Shown here: positions 18,136 to 27,878 of the stretch, one piece after another
Position numbering within the stretch: position 1 is the first letter of the stretch
How the letters are laid out: every line of letters begins with the position of its first letter
From: Caulobacter sp.
Lineage (GTDB): Bacteria > Pseudomonadota > Alphaproteobacteria > Caulobacterales > Caulobacteraceae
Assembly (NCBI GenBank): GCA_028291265.1
Contig: JAQGIK010000147.1
Location: forward strand, 1 to 63,215
DNA: 63,215 nucleotides
Direction: 5' to 3'
Notes under the pieces: generated by a model
What the model saw: only the letters and a program-made list of their open reading frames with translations
Database searches by the model: none
What the model was told of the DNA's origin: nothing
Position numbers and translations under genes: made by a program

Positions 18136-19860
18136 ATGAAAACGGCGGCGCGAAACCTGATCCCGGGACTGATGGCGCTGGCCATCACGGGCGCCGCGCC
18201 GTCGCCAACGCCGGTCACCATCGCCGGTGTCGATCCGGTCACGGTCGAGGGACGCGGGGCGGCGGCGGCGTTCACCGAATACGAAGCCGAGAACGCCGGG
18301 TTCCGAGGCGAGCTGCTGGGCTATCATCGGCGCTTCGGCACGCCGGCGGCGGAGGCCTCCGGCCGCCGCGCGGTGCGCCTCACAGCCGTCGGCGACTATG
18401 TCGAGATCGTGCTGGCCAAGCCCGCCAACGCCGTCACCCTGCGCTACGCCCTGCCCGACTCCGCCAGCGGCAAGGGCCTCGACAGCGACATCGCTCTGTA
18501 TGCCGACGGCCGCCGGCTGGGCGCCCTGGCCCTGACCTCGCGCTACAGCTGGTATTACGGCCGCTACCCTTTCACCAACCGACCGGCCGACGGCGGCGGT
18601 CATCACATCTATGACGAAGCCCGGCTGCTCTTGCCCCAGATGCTATCGGCCGGAACGCGAGTGCGCTTCCAGGTCGAGCGGGCCGATGTCGCCTGGCGGC
18701 TGATCGACCTTGCCGACTTCGAGGTGGCGACCCCGACCTTGAGCGGCGCGGACGGCGCCGTCTCGGTGCTGGCCCATGGCGCCGACCCGAGCGGCCGCCG
18801 GGAGTCGAGTCGCGCCTTCGACGCCGCCATCGCCCGGTCGCAGACGTCCGGCAAGCGGGTGTGGATTCCGCCCGGCCGCTACCGCATCGACCGGCATATC
18901 ATCGTCGACGAGGTCAGCCTGGCCGGGGCTGGTCCGTGGTTTACCGTCCTCACCGGCCGTGGCGTCGGCATCTACGGTCGCAAGGCCCCGCAGGGCAGCC
19001 GCAACGTCATCCTTCGCGACTTCGCCATCTTCGGAGAGGTCACCGGCCGCGACGACCATGCCCAGGTCAACGGCGTCGGCGGGGCGATGAGCGACTCGGA
19101 GATTTTCAATCTCTGGATCCAGCACACCAAGGTCGGGCTGTGGTTCGACGGCCCGATGAGCAACCTGCGGCTCCGCGACCTGCGGATTCTCTCGCAGGCC
19201 GCCGACGGCCTGAACTTCCACCGCGGCGTCACCGACGCCTCGGTCGCCAACAGCTTTGTTCGCGGCACGGGCGACGACGGCATCGCCGCCTGGTCGCACC
19301 GGCAGGAGAACGCCCGCATCCAGGTCGTCGGCAACACCGTGATCGCCCCGACCCTGGCCAACGGCATCGCCCTCTACGGCGGCCGCGACCTGACGATCCG
19401 GGGCAACCTGGTGGCGGACGCGGTGACGCAAGGCGGCGGCTACCACCTGGGCCAGCGGTTCGACGCCACGCCGTTCGGTCCGAACATTCGCCTGACCGAC
19501 AACACCGCCCTGCGCTCGGGGACCTGGGACCCCAACTGGCGGTTCGGGGTCGGCGCCTTCTGGATCTACGCCCTTGACCGGCCGATCCAGGGCCGGGACC
19601 TGATCGTCGAGGGCCTCGATCTGCGCGACAATGACCAGGAGGGCTTGTTGTTCATGGGTCAGCCGATCGACGGCCTGACCCTCAACGGGGTTCACATCGA
19701 CGGCTCGTCACATGCCATCACCCTGCGCGCCGACGGCTCGGCGACCTTCAGCGGCCTGCGCCTGACCCGGACCGCCGAGCCGGCCATCCGGGTCTGCAAT
19801 CCCAAGTTCCTGCTGATCGTCGAAGGCTCACCGCCGCCGACGCAGGGCGGCTGCCCTTAA
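18136..19860 (+). CDS. Secreted right-handed beta-helix glycoside hydrolase, GH87-like (alpha-1,3-glucanase/mycodextranase type)
   Basis: 574 residues: signal peptide at 1-20, a beta-sandwich CBM35-like module (about 40-200, starting YEAENAGF), then a parallel beta-helix (210-560). In the helix D357 (ADGLNF) is followed by D380-D381 (GTGDDGIAAW). This D-x22-D-D spacing matches what I recall of the catalytic aspartates of GH87 alpha-1,3-glucanases. A GH87 role, cutting alpha-1,3- or mixed alpha-glucans outside the cytoplasm, is therefore the best guess; another polysaccharide-active beta-helix family is possible. The start is ATG at 18136 (a TTG lies one codon earlier). The stop overlaps the convergent halogenase gene. 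No LacI-type operator precedes it. Confidence 0.65.
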   Translation: MKTAARNLIPGLMALAITGAAPSPTPVTIAGVDPVTVEGRGAAAAFTEYEAENAGFRGELLGYHRRFGTPAAEASGRRAVRLTAVGDYVEIVLAKPANAVTLRYALPDSASGKGLDSDIALYADGRRLGALALTSRYSWYYGRYPFTNRPADGGGHHIYDEARLLLPQMLSAGTRVRFQVERADVAWRLIDLADFEVATPTLSGADGAVSVLAHGADPSGRRESSRAFDAAIARSQTSGKRVWIPPGRYRIDRHIIVDEVSLAGAGPWFTVLTGRGVGIYGRKAPQGSRNVILRDFAIFGEVTGRDDHAQVNGVGGAMSDSEIFNLWIQHTKVGLWFDGPMSNLRLRDLRILSQAADGLNFHRGVTDASVANSFVRGTGDDGIAAWSHRQENARIQVVGNTVIAPTLANGIALYGGRDLTIRGNLVADAVTQGGGYHLGQRFDATPFGPNIRLTDNTALRSGTWDPNWRFGVGAFWIYALDRPIQGRDLIVEGLDLRDNDQEGLLFMGQPIDGLTLNGVHIDGSSHAITLRADGSATFSGLRLTRTAEPAIRVCNPKFLLIVEGSPPPTQGGCP

Positions 19861-21356
19861 GCCCCCGAACAGTTCTTTTCCAGGAAGGCCTGGTGGGTGG
19901 GCAGGCCCTGCACCCGCTGGACGATGGCCGAGCGGATCTGCGCCAGCCGCAGCTTGAGATCGTCCTCCGCCATCACGTCCGCGACCGGGTGGTAATCGTC
20001 CGGGACCAGCCCCTGGCCATAGAGGACGTAGAACCAGTTGGGCTCCTTGAAGAGCTCGAAATTCTCGGCCTGGACCTCGCCGCGCCGCCGGAAGCTCTCC
20101 AGCTTGTCGGTCAGGCTGTCCGGGATTTCCATGTGCTTCACATAGGCCCAGAACGGCGTGTCCTCGCGGTCGGTGGTCTTGTAGTGGGCGATGATGAAGT
20201 CGCGGATGTAGGTGAAGTCGCGCTCGATCTCGCGGTTGAAGCGGGCGATCAGCAGCGGTTCGAAACCGTTCTTGGGAAACAGCGCCAGAAGCTTGGAGAT
20301 CACCACCTGGATCAGGTGGATGCTGGTCGACTCCAGCGGCTCCAGGAAGCCGCTGGCCAGGCCCAGCGACAGGCAGTTCTTCTCCCAGCAGGATTTGCGC
20401 CGGCCGGTGACGAAGCGCAGGTGGTTGGGCGGGGCCTGGGCCTCGCCATCGAGGCGCTCGATCAGCAGTTCGGCGGCCCGGTCCGGCTCCAGCCAGGCGT
20501 CGCAATAGACATAGCCGTTGCCGGTCCGGTGCTGCAGCGGGATGCGCCACTGCCAGCCGGCCTCGCGGGCGATGGCGCGGGTCAGCGGCACGGGGTCCTC
20601 GACCCGGGCGCAGGGCATGGCCACGGCCCGGTTGACCGGCAGGTATCGGCTCCAGTCCTCGTAGCCGACGCCCAGCGCCTGCTCGATCAACAGGCCCCGG
20701 AAGCCCGAGCAGTCGAGGAACAGGTCGCCGCGGATGACGCGGCCGTCCTCCAGGGTGATGCTGTCGATGTAGCCATCCTCGGCCCCCAGGGTGACATCGA
20801 CGACCTTGCCCTCCAGCCGGGTTACGCCCCGCGCCACCGCGAACCGCCGCAGGTAGGCGGCGTAGAGGCTGGCGTCGAAATGGAAGGCGTAGTTGATCTT
20901 CGGCAGGTTGGGATTGCCGTCGGTGGTGCGGCCGAACTTGCCGGCCAGGGCGGCCTGCGCCTCGGCGCTGAAGCGCAGGTTGTCAGGATCGCCACCAGCC
21001 TTGACCCAGCGCAGCCAGTGGTTGGTGAAGCCGATGCCGCTGAACTCCGCCCCCATCATGCCGAACGGGTGCATGTAGCTGTGGCCGGGCCGGCGCCAGT
21101 TCTGGAACTCGATGCCCAGCTTGATGGTGGCGTTGGTCTCGCGCATGAACTCGTTCTCGTCGAGGCCGAGAACGCCGTTGAACAGGGTGATCGGCGGGAT
21201 GGTCGCCTCGCCGACCCCGACGGTGCCGATCTGGTCGGACTCCACCAGGGTGATCGTATAGCGCTGCGTGCCCATCACCTTCGACAGGGCCGCCGCCGCC
21301 ATCCAGCCGGCCGTGCCGCCGCCGACGATGACGATGTCGCGGATCGTGGTCCTCAT
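19857..21356 (-). CDS. Flavin-dependent tryptophan halogenase family protein (third of operon)
   Basis: 499 residues with every signature of the family: FAD motif GGGTAGW (12-18), VGEAT (48-52), a Lys at position 79 (ATIKLGIEFQNW), the WxWxIP motif W268-P273, and FLEPLESTS with E342/S343. Characterised members halogenate tryptophan, but those next to TonB receptors in Caulobacterales and sphingomonads have no proven substrate. ATG at 21356 overlaps the stop of the upstream halogenase-like gene (ATGA). It is the last gene of the operon receptor-halogenase-degenerate halogenase-halogenase. No signal peptide is present. Confidence 0.88.
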   Translation of the reverse strand: MRTTIRDIVIVGGGTAGWMAAAALSKVMGTQRYTITLVESDQIGTVGVGEATIPPITLFNGVLGLDENEFMRETNATIKLGIEFQNWRRPGHSYMHPFGMMGAEFSGIGFTNHWLRWVKAGGDPDNLRFSAEAQAALAGKFGRTTDGNPNLPKINYAFHFDASLYAAYLRRFAVARGVTRLEGKVVDVTLGAEDGYIDSITLEDGRVIRGDLFLDCSGFRGLLIEQALGVGYEDWSRYLPVNRAVAMPCARVEDPVPLTRAIAREAGWQWRIPLQHRTGNGYVYCDAWLEPDRAAELLIERLDGEAQAPPNHLRFVTGRRKSCWEKNCLSLGLASGFLEPLESTSIHLIQVVISKLLALFPKNGFEPLLIARFNREIERDFTYIRDFIIAHYKTTDREDTPFWAYVKHMEIPDSLTDKLESFRRRGEVQAENFELFKEPNWFYVLYGQGLVPDDYHPVADVMAEDDLKLRLAQIRSAIVQRVQGLPTHQAFLEKNCSGA

Positions 21357-22861
21357 CCGAACAGGGCCGAGCCGATGGACGAGGGCCGGGCGTTCAGATG
21401 CTCATCAAGGGTCGGCAGTCCCTTCACCTCGCCGGCGATGAAACCGAGCATCCCCTGCATCTGGCGGATCTGTTCCTCGGGGCTGAGCATCTCGACACGC
21501 GGGTCGTAGTCGCCGGGGACCAGGCCGTGGCCGAGCAGGATGGACGTCCAGTTGGAGGCCTGGAAGGTTTCGTCGTCGTAGATGGCGGTCTCGCCGCGGG
21601 CCCGGAACAGGGCGAACTTGTGGGCCAGGCCTTCGGGAACCGGACCGTCGCGGGCGCCATCCCAGAAGGGCTCGTCGCGGCGCTGGTTGAGCCGGTAGTG
21701 GGCCAGCTGGAAGTCGCGGATGTTGCGGCCGTGGGCGGCCAGGCTGGCGCTATAGAGTCGCGCCTCGGCCAGGTCGTCGGCATCGACCGGAAACTGGGTG
21801 ATCAGGTGCGAGACGCTGGTCTGGATCAGGTGCAGCGGCACGGCGTCCAGCGGCTCGACACAGACCGCCGCCTCGCCGACCCCGACGCAGTTGCCGATCC
21901 AGCCGCGCCGCATGCCGGGCGTCATGGGCGCACAGACCGCTTCCCCCTCCAGCTTGAGGCCGGTCAGGACGGTCAGCCGCTGCAGCATGTCCGTGTCGCT
22001 GAGGTCCTTCGAGTCGAAGGCCGCAACCAGCGCCGTACGCTCGCGCAGGGGATAAAGGCCGATCCACCCGGAGCGGAAGGCGGCGATGTGGGCGAAGGCC
22101 GGCAGCGGCGAGAGCGCCGGGCCGGAGGCGGCCATCAGCCGGTCGCAGGGATAGAGGTCAGCCCAGGACTCGAAGTCGCCGCCGGGCAGCTGGCCGAGCA
22201 GCAGGGCGTCGGACCCCGAAGCGTCGACGAACAGATCGGCTTGCAGCGCCGTGCCGTCATCGAGGGTCACGGAGGTAATGCGGTCGCCGAGGGCGGTCAC
22301 CCGCACCTGGCTCGACGGACAATGGACAACGCCGGCCCGCAAGGCCCGCGCACGGATGAAATCGACGTACCGGCCGGCATCCAGCTGGTAGCCATGGGCC
22401 GGCCGGGAAAACTCGGCGGCCAGATCGACGTCCGGCGCCATGCGGCCGGCCTTGGCCATGGCGGCGCCGAGCGAAAAATCGTCGAACTCGACGCCCATGC
22501 CCTCGCCGCGGGCCTTCACCCAGTACTGGACGAGATCGACGTTGTTCACCCCCACCGGTTGGGTGTCGTAGGCGTGGATGAAGGGCGCCTTGCCGCCCGA
22601 CCAGTTGGCGTAACGCTGGCCCATGGTCGGCAGGCCGCCGCTGGCCTTGAGCAACTGGTCCTCGGGGATGTTGAGCAGCCGGTGCAGGCCCGACAGGGTC
22701 GGCAGGGCGGCGAAGGCGTCGACCGGCGACAGCAGCGACGGCAGCTCGACCAGGGTCACCTCCAGCCCGGTGCGGGCGAAGGCGAAGCGCAGGCCGTAGG
22801 CGGCGATCCAGGCGGCGGCGTCGCGGCCGACGACAACGACGGATTTCAGCGGCCGGCTCAT
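21353..22861 (-). CDS. Degenerate tryptophan-halogenase-like protein (second of operon)
   Basis: 502 residues aligning end to end with its two neighbours but lacking their catalytic signatures. GGGTAGW is replaced by GRDAAAW (12-18), GVGEAT by PVDAFA, the catalytic Lys position 79 is Thr (LPTMGQRYANW), WxWxIP is replaced by WIGLYP (266-271), and LES by LDA (338-340). The frame is intact and conserved parts of the fold remain (DLFVDASGSDALLLG), so this looks like a functional non-enzyme or an enzyme of altered activity rather than a pseudogene. ATG at 22861 overlaps the stop of the preceding gene and its own stop overlaps the next start. Confidence 0.8.
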   Translation of the reverse strand: MSRPLKSVVVVGRDAAAWIAAYGLRFAFARTGLEVTLVELPSLLSPVDAFAALPTLSGLHRLLNIPEDQLLKASGGLPTMGQRYANWSGGKAPFIHAYDTQPVGVNNVDLVQYWVKARGEGMGVEFDDFSLGAAMAKAGRMAPDVDLAAEFSRPAHGYQLDAGRYVDFIRARALRAGVVHCPSSQVRVTALGDRITSVTLDDGTALQADLFVDASGSDALLLGQLPGGDFESWADLYPCDRLMAASGPALSPLPAFAHIAAFRSGWIGLYPLRERTALVAAFDSKDLSDTDMLQRLTVLTGLKLEGEAVCAPMTPGMRRGWIGNCVGVGEAAVCVEPLDAVPLHLIQTSVSHLITQFPVDADDLAEARLYSASLAAHGRNIRDFQLAHYRLNQRRDEPFWDGARDGPVPEGLAHKFALFRARGETAIYDDETFQASNWTSILLGHGLVPGDYDPRVEMLSPEEQIRQMQGMLGFIAGEVKGLPTLDEHLNARPSSIGSALFG

Positions 22862-24393
22862 GCCACCGCTCCCGCGCGTTCGAGCGGCACGGCCTCCGGC
22901 GAGGGGCAGTAGTCGCGGATAAAGGCGTCGTGGCTGGGCATGGCGTCGACGCGGGCGTCGATCTTGCCGTGCAGTTCGTCCATGCGGTGGACCAGATCGT
23001 CGAACTCCAGATTGTCGGCCAGCCGCTCGTAGCCTCTGGGAACCAGTCCCTGACCATGCAGCACCGACAGCCAGCTGGCCGGCGAGAACAGCCCGTCCTT
23101 GTAGGCCGGCAGATGGCCGCGATGGCGGAACATCTCGATCTTCTCGGCCAGGCTGTCGGGCACCGACATGTTGCGGCAGTAGCGCCAGATCTCGGCATCG
23201 TCGCGGGTGTTCAGGTGGTAGTGCAGGATCAGGAAGTCGCGGATACGGTCGTACTCGTTGTCGACCCGCCGGTTGAACTCGGCGACCAGAACGGGATCTA
23301 TCTTCTGGCGCGGGAAGAACCGCAGCAGGGCCATGACGGCGGCCTGGACCAGATAGATGCTGGTCGACTCCAGGGGCTCGAGGAAGCCGCTGGCCAGGCC
23401 GATGGCGACGCAGTTTCTGGTCCAGGAGGCGGTGCGGCGGCCGGCCTCGAAACGTAGCAGACGGGGATCCTGCTGGGCGGCGCCGTCGAGATTGGCCATC
23501 AGGGTCTCGCGGGCCTTGTCTTCCTCGATGAAGCCGCTGGAAAAGACATAGCCGTTGCCGGTCCGGTGCTGCAGCGGGATGCGCCACTGCCAGCCGGCCT
23601 CGCGCGCGGTCGAGCGGGTGTAGGGGGTGAAGTCCGGCGAGCGATCGCAGGGGACCGCCCAGGCCCGGTCGCAGGGCAGCCATTTGTTCCAGGACTCGAA
23701 CGGGCTGTTCAGGGCCTTGCCGATCAGCAGCGCCCGAAATCCCGAGCAATCGATGAACAGGTCGCCGGTGATGACCTCACCCGAGTCCATGGTCACCGAG
23801 GCCACGTCGCCGCTCAGCGGATCGAGCGTCACATCGACCACCCTGCCCTCGGTCCGCACCGCCCCGCGCTGCTCTGAAAAGCCGCGCAGGTATTTCGCAT
23901 AGAGGCTGGCGTCGAAGTGGTAGGCGTAGCTGTAGGTCGAATTGATCGCCTTCAGGTCGCTGACCGGAAATTCGAACTTCTGCCGCCGGCTGGCGACCAC
24001 GGCGTAGGAGAAGTCTTCCAGGTCGTAGGCCCGTCCCGCCTGCCGCGCCCGAAGCCAATGGTGGTGGAAGCCGATGCCGCCCAGCGGCTGACCGTGCTTG
24101 CCGAACGGGTGGTAGTATTCGCTGCCCTTGAAGCCCCAGTCGCGGAACTGGATGGCCAGCTTGAAGGTGCCGTTGGTGCGGGCCATCATCTCCGGCTCGA
24201 TGATGCCGATGGCCTCGTTGTACTCGCGCATCTGCGGCAGGGTCGCCTCGCCGACCCCGACGATGCCGATCTCGTCGCTCTCGATCAGCCGTACCCGGCA
24301 GATGTTGGGCTTGAGCGTGCCGGTCAGGGCCGCGGCCGTCATCCAGCCGGACGTGCCGCCGCCGACGATCACCACCCGCAGGGGCTTGTCCAT
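22858..24393 (-). CDS. Flavin-dependent tryptophan halogenase family protein (first of operon)
   Basis: 511 residues. GGGTSGW (11-17), GVGEAT, K78 (TFKLAIQF), W268-Q-W-R-I-P273 and LEPLESTS (E342/S343) are all present, as expected for an active FADH2-dependent halogenase. The start chosen is ATG at 24393 (MDKPLRVVIVGGG), directly before the Rossmann strand; an in-frame ATG at 24462 would add 23 unusual residues. It lies 120 bp downstream of the TonB-dependent receptor, with a possible partial terminator between, and is coupled by ATGA to the degenerate halogenase. Confidence 0.88.
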   Translation of the reverse strand: MDKPLRVVIVGGGTSGWMTAAALTGTLKPNICRVRLIESDEIGIVGVGEATLPQMREYNEAIGIIEPEMMARTNGTFKLAIQFRDWGFKGSEYYHPFGKHGQPLGGIGFHHHWLRARQAGRAYDLEDFSYAVVASRRQKFEFPVSDLKAINSTYSYAYHFDASLYAKYLRGFSEQRGAVRTEGRVVDVTLDPLSGDVASVTMDSGEVITGDLFIDCSGFRALLIGKALNSPFESWNKWLPCDRAWAVPCDRSPDFTPYTRSTAREAGWQWRIPLQHRTGNGYVFSSGFIEEDKARETLMANLDGAAQQDPRLLRFEAGRRTASWTRNCVAIGLASGFLEPLESTSIYLVQAAVMALLRFFPRQKIDPVLVAEFNRRVDNEYDRIRDFLILHYHLNTRDDAEIWRYCRNMSVPDSLAEKIEMFRHRGHLPAYKDGLFSPASWLSVLHGQGLVPRGYERLADNLEFDDLVHRMDELHGKIDARVDAMPSHDAFIRDYCPSPEAVPLERAGAVA

Positions 24394-24462
24394 CCGGTTC
24401 CTCCCAGGCGCCGGCCCACTGTTGGCGGGACCGACAGCCTTGTCAAAGGCGCAGAAATGCAA

Positions 24463-24494
24463 AGCCCCGCCGCGCCGGGTGGCGTGACGGGGCT
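24463..24494 (-). terminator. Hairpin between receptor and halogenase genes
   Basis: On the minus strand AGCCCCG pairs with CGGGGCT around an inner CGCC/GGCG stem, followed by TTTGCATTT. It could end or attenuate receptor transcription, so the receptor could be made in excess over the three halogenase-like proteins. Confidence 0.55.
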
Positions 24495-24513
24495 CGCATG
24501 CGAAACGTCGCGA

Positions 24514-27500
24514 TCAGTATTTGAACCGCACCCCGAAGACGACGCGCCGGTCGTTGGTGAACCAGCTGCCCGGCCGCAGGTCGCCGTTGTTGATCTCCGG
24601 CTGGTCGGTCTGCTGCTTGAGCACCGTCTCGGTATTGAGCAGGTTGCTGCCCTGCAGGCTGAGCTCGATGTTGTCGGTGACGCGGTAGCGGACCGAGGCG
24701 TCAAGATAGCCTGAGTCCTCGGCCCACATCGGCAGGTAGACACAGCAGTCGACCGCGGTGACCAGGTACTGGGAGCGCCAGTTGTAGGCCACGCGGACCG
24801 ACAACGGGCCTTTCTCGTACAGGCCGATCAGGTTGTAGGACTGCTCCGACAGGCCCTCGAGCCCATCGACCCGCAGCGACGTGCCGAGCGTGCCCGGCTG
24901 CGGCGTACCCCCGCTGGCGCTGCCCGAGGCGTTCTTCAGGTTGGCGTTGGTGATGCCCTGGTTATCGACATAGGTGTAGTTGGCCTGCACCCCCAGCCCG
25001 CTCCAGAGGCCGGGCAGGAAGTCGAAGAAGCGCTGGTAGGCGACCTCGAACCCTTGCAGCTTGGCGCCTTCGCCGTTGAACGGCCCGGTGACCTCGACCG
25101 TCCGGGTCACCCCGTTGATCGTGAACTCCCGATTGTAGGTGCCCATCTGGATGTAGTCGTCGAAGTCCTTGTAGAAGAAGGCCAGCGAGAAGGACCCCAC
25201 GTCGCCGAAGTAGCGTTCTATCGATAGATCGACCTGCTTGGCCGTGGTCGGCGCCAGGGTCGGATTGTAGGCCTCGGCGCGGTAATAGGGTCGCACACCG
25301 GTCACCACGCCCGCACCGTTGCGGATGAAGGCCGGATCGTTGGGGTTCGCCACCGTCGGCAGGGTGGCCGAGATGTTGGTGTAGTTCTTCAAGAGCCCCA
25401 TGTCGGGCCGCGACATGGCGATTGACGCGGCGAAGCGGACCACCCAGCCATCGTCGAGATCGACCTTGAGGTTGAAGCTCGGCAGCCAGTTCTCGTGCGT
25501 CGTCGACACCGTGTTGGTCGCGCCGCCGGTGGTATTGAACAGTCGCTCCTCGGCCGAGATGTAGCAGCCGATGGTTTGCGGCAGCCCGCCGGGCGCGCCG
25601 TTCGGACCGCAGGCCAGGGTTCCCGGCGAGAAGGTCTCGGGATTGATCACCGAGCCCATGCTGGTGATCTCGGTGCGGACATAGCGCAGGCCGACGTTGC
25701 CGCTGACCTTCCAGTCGCCCCAGGTCGCCGTCTCACCGCCGCCGAACTTCAGCATCGCGTAGGCGGCCGAGGTCTCCTCCGAGACGTCCGTCAGTTCGAC
25801 GTCGCGGAAACATCCCACGGTCTCGCCCGGACGTTGGCAGACCGGCCGCCACTGGTCCTGACCGACGCCGATGGCGTTGAAGGACAGGGCGTTGGCCCCG
25901 TGCTTTTCCAGTTCGTTCATGTTGAAGAAGACGTAGTCGCCCGAGAGGCTGTCGCCGAAGTATCCGCCGCCGAAGTGGCGCACGTCATACAGCCCGTCCG
26001 GATAGCCGGTGAAGGCGCCGTTGGGCGCGTGGCGGTCGATGTTCCAATAGGTGTACTGGCCGGACCCCAGGTTCCAGTTGTTGGCGATATTGCCCCAGTT
26101 GTAGGTGCTGTAACGGATTTCCTGGTCGCGGTCGGCGTAGCGGACGCCCACCTTCAGACTGTCCAGCCAGTCGCTCTCGAACAGGTATTGGGCGTCGGCC
26201 CGGAAAGCCAGTTCCTGGCCCTCGCTGTCCTCGAGGTGGTCCATCGCGTGGTTGTAGCGATAGTTGTTGGGGTTGGTCAGCCCGCCGGGCGACTGGTTGA
26301 TGTTGGTCGGCGTCAGCAGGGTCATCTTCGGCTTGCCGCCGGTGGCGTCGAGGCCGAGGTCGGCGAAGCTGTACTGGCCCACTTCGATGTCGTGGTTGTC
26401 GACCTCGGAATTCACGTACTGGAGGTCGAAGTTGACCTTCAGGCGGTCGGTCACGTCCCACTTCAGGTTGAAGGCCAGGTCCTCCGTCATGTTCTCATTC
26501 TGATTGAGACGGGTGACGGCGTTGAGGTCCGGCGCGCGGCCGTTGATCGGACAGGCCGGCTGCCAGCTGTAGCAGGGCTCCAGCATGTTCACGCCGGCGG
26601 AGTTGACGGCGACGTTGGCGGCGTCGGCGTCGCTGGCGCCCCACCAGCTGACGTCGGTCTGCTGCACGGTCATGACGCCGGTCTGGAAGTTGCCGGAATC
26701 GCTGAAGGTGAAGGCCGGCGTGCCGAGCGCCGGGCGCGGCGCGTGGGCCGGCCGGTTGGTGTTGTTGTAGCGCCAGTCCGTCGGCAGGGCGAACATGTCG
26801 ATCGGGTAGCTGATCAGGCCATATTCCCGCCAGGTGTTCTCGTACTCGGAGCGGACGTACTGCCCCGTCAGCAGAACATTGCCGTCGAGGCTTTCCCACT
26901 GGCCGGCCAGGGCCAGCGCCTGGCGTTCCCGCTGGTAGTTGGTGTCGCGGTAGGCGACCGATGACGGGATATAGACGCGCTGGGGACCGTACAGCTGGTC
27001 GAACACGGCCATGCGGCCGTACTGCACGCCCTGCGACTGGGTCTCCACCTCGGAATAGGCCAGGTTGGCGAGGAAGCCGAACTCGCCGATCGGAGTGGAC
27101 CAACGGTCGCTGAACACGCCGCTGATTTCGGGCGTGAATTCCTTCGAAATGTCGCCCCAGTTGACATTGGCGGTGAGCGCCATGGCCCGGCCGGGGCTGT
27201 CGAACGGCACCCGGGTGCGCAGGTTGACAGTGCCGGCGATGCCGCCTTCGACCAGTTCCGCCGTCTGGTTCTTGTAGGTGTCGACACCCTGCAACAGCTC
27301 GGGCGAGACGTCGCCCCAGCCAAGGCCGCGCGAGGAGTTGGCGCTGAAGGTGTCGCGACCGTTGAACTCGTTGCGGACCTGGGTCAGGCCGCGGATCAAC
27401 ACGCCGGAGGGTTCGGCCGAGAAGTGGGAGGTGTCGTCGCTGGCCGCGAAGCGGTTGACGGTCACGCCGGGCACCCGCTGAAGCGCCTCGGCCACCGACT

Positions 27501-27753
27501 TGTCGGGGAAGGCGCCCATGTCCGTTGCGGTGATCGTATCGACGATCGTGTCCGCGTCGCGCTTGGTTTCCTGCGAGGTCTTCAGCGCCTGCTTGACGCC
27601 GGTGATGACGACCTCATCGACATCGGTGGCAGCCGCATCCTGCGCTGCGGCCATCGCCGGCGCCATGACAACGGCCGCAGCCGCCAGGGCCGCCAGCGAG
27701 ACGCCGTATCGCAGAGCCTGACGCCCACGCGCCGTCTTCAGATTGATCGACAT
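24514..27753 (-). CDS. TonB-dependent receptor, large saccharide-uptake type
   Basis: 1079 residues: signal peptide (1-38, ending AAAQ), TonB box DEVVITG, plug domain with KSVAEALQRVPGVTV and GVLIRGL, then a long 22-strand barrel ending in VFGVRFKY with a terminal aromatic residue. Receptors of this size next to glycosidases import oligosaccharides across the outer membrane using TonB energy. The start is ATG at 27753, preceded by GGGAGG; earlier in-frame residues have no signal sequence. A LacI-type palindrome (27879-27892) lies about 130 bp upstream. First gene of the operon with three halogenase-like genes. Confidence 0.93.
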   Translation of the reverse strand: MSINLKTARGRQALRYGVSLAALAAAAVVMAPAMAAAQDAAATDVDEVVITGVKQALKTSQETKRDADTIVDTITATDMGAFPDKSVAEALQRVPGVTVNRFAASDDTSHFSAEPSGVLIRGLTQVRNEFNGRDTFSANSSRGLGWGDVSPELLQGVDTYKNQTAELVEGGIAGTVNLRTRVPFDSPGRAMALTANVNWGDISKEFTPEISGVFSDRWSTPIGEFGFLANLAYSEVETQSQGVQYGRMAVFDQLYGPQRVYIPSSVAYRDTNYQRERQALALAGQWESLDGNVLLTGQYVRSEYENTWREYGLISYPIDMFALPTDWRYNNTNRPAHAPRPALGTPAFTFSDSGNFQTGVMTVQQTDVSWWGASDADAANVAVNSAGVNMLEPCYSWQPACPINGRAPDLNAVTRLNQNENMTEDLAFNLKWDVTDRLKVNFDLQYVNSEVDNHDIEVGQYSFADLGLDATGGKPKMTLLTPTNINQSPGGLTNPNNYRYNHAMDHLEDSEGQELAFRADAQYLFESDWLDSLKVGVRYADRDQEIRYSTYNWGNIANNWNLGSGQYTYWNIDRHAPNGAFTGYPDGLYDVRHFGGGYFGDSLSGDYVFFNMNELEKHGANALSFNAIGVGQDQWRPVCQRPGETVGCFRDVELTDVSEETSAAYAMLKFGGGETATWGDWKVSGNVGLRYVRTEITSMGSVINPETFSPGTLACGPNGAPGGLPQTIGCYISAEERLFNTTGGATNTVSTTHENWLPSFNLKVDLDDGWVVRFAASIAMSRPDMGLLKNYTNISATLPTVANPNDPAFIRNGAGVVTGVRPYYRAEAYNPTLAPTTAKQVDLSIERYFGDVGSFSLAFFYKDFDDYIQMGTYNREFTINGVTRTVEVTGPFNGEGAKLQGFEVAYQRFFDFLPGLWSGLGVQANYTYVDNQGITNANLKNASGSASGGTPQPGTLGTSLRVDGLEGLSEQSYNLIGLYEKGPLSVRVAYNWRSQYLVTAVDCCVYLPMWAEDSGYLDASVRYRVTDNIELSLQGSNLLNTETVLKQQTDQPEINNGDLRPGSWFTNDRRVVFGVRFKY

Positions 27754-27878
27754 CCGTTCCCTCCCAATCGGGGAAGCGGCTCTTGTGGCCCCTTGCCCCG
27801 CAACCTGTTTTCTCAAACAAGGCCGCCGACCGGATGCGGCGATGGCCGCCGGAGGTTCCGGCGGGCCTTTGCCATTTC

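Noticed and set aside
23690..23700. Matches to ggactcgaac as possible second copies of the tRNA-Leu 3' end (also near 45672)
   Set aside because: The match stops after about 10 bases and both lie inside well-conserved coding sequence.
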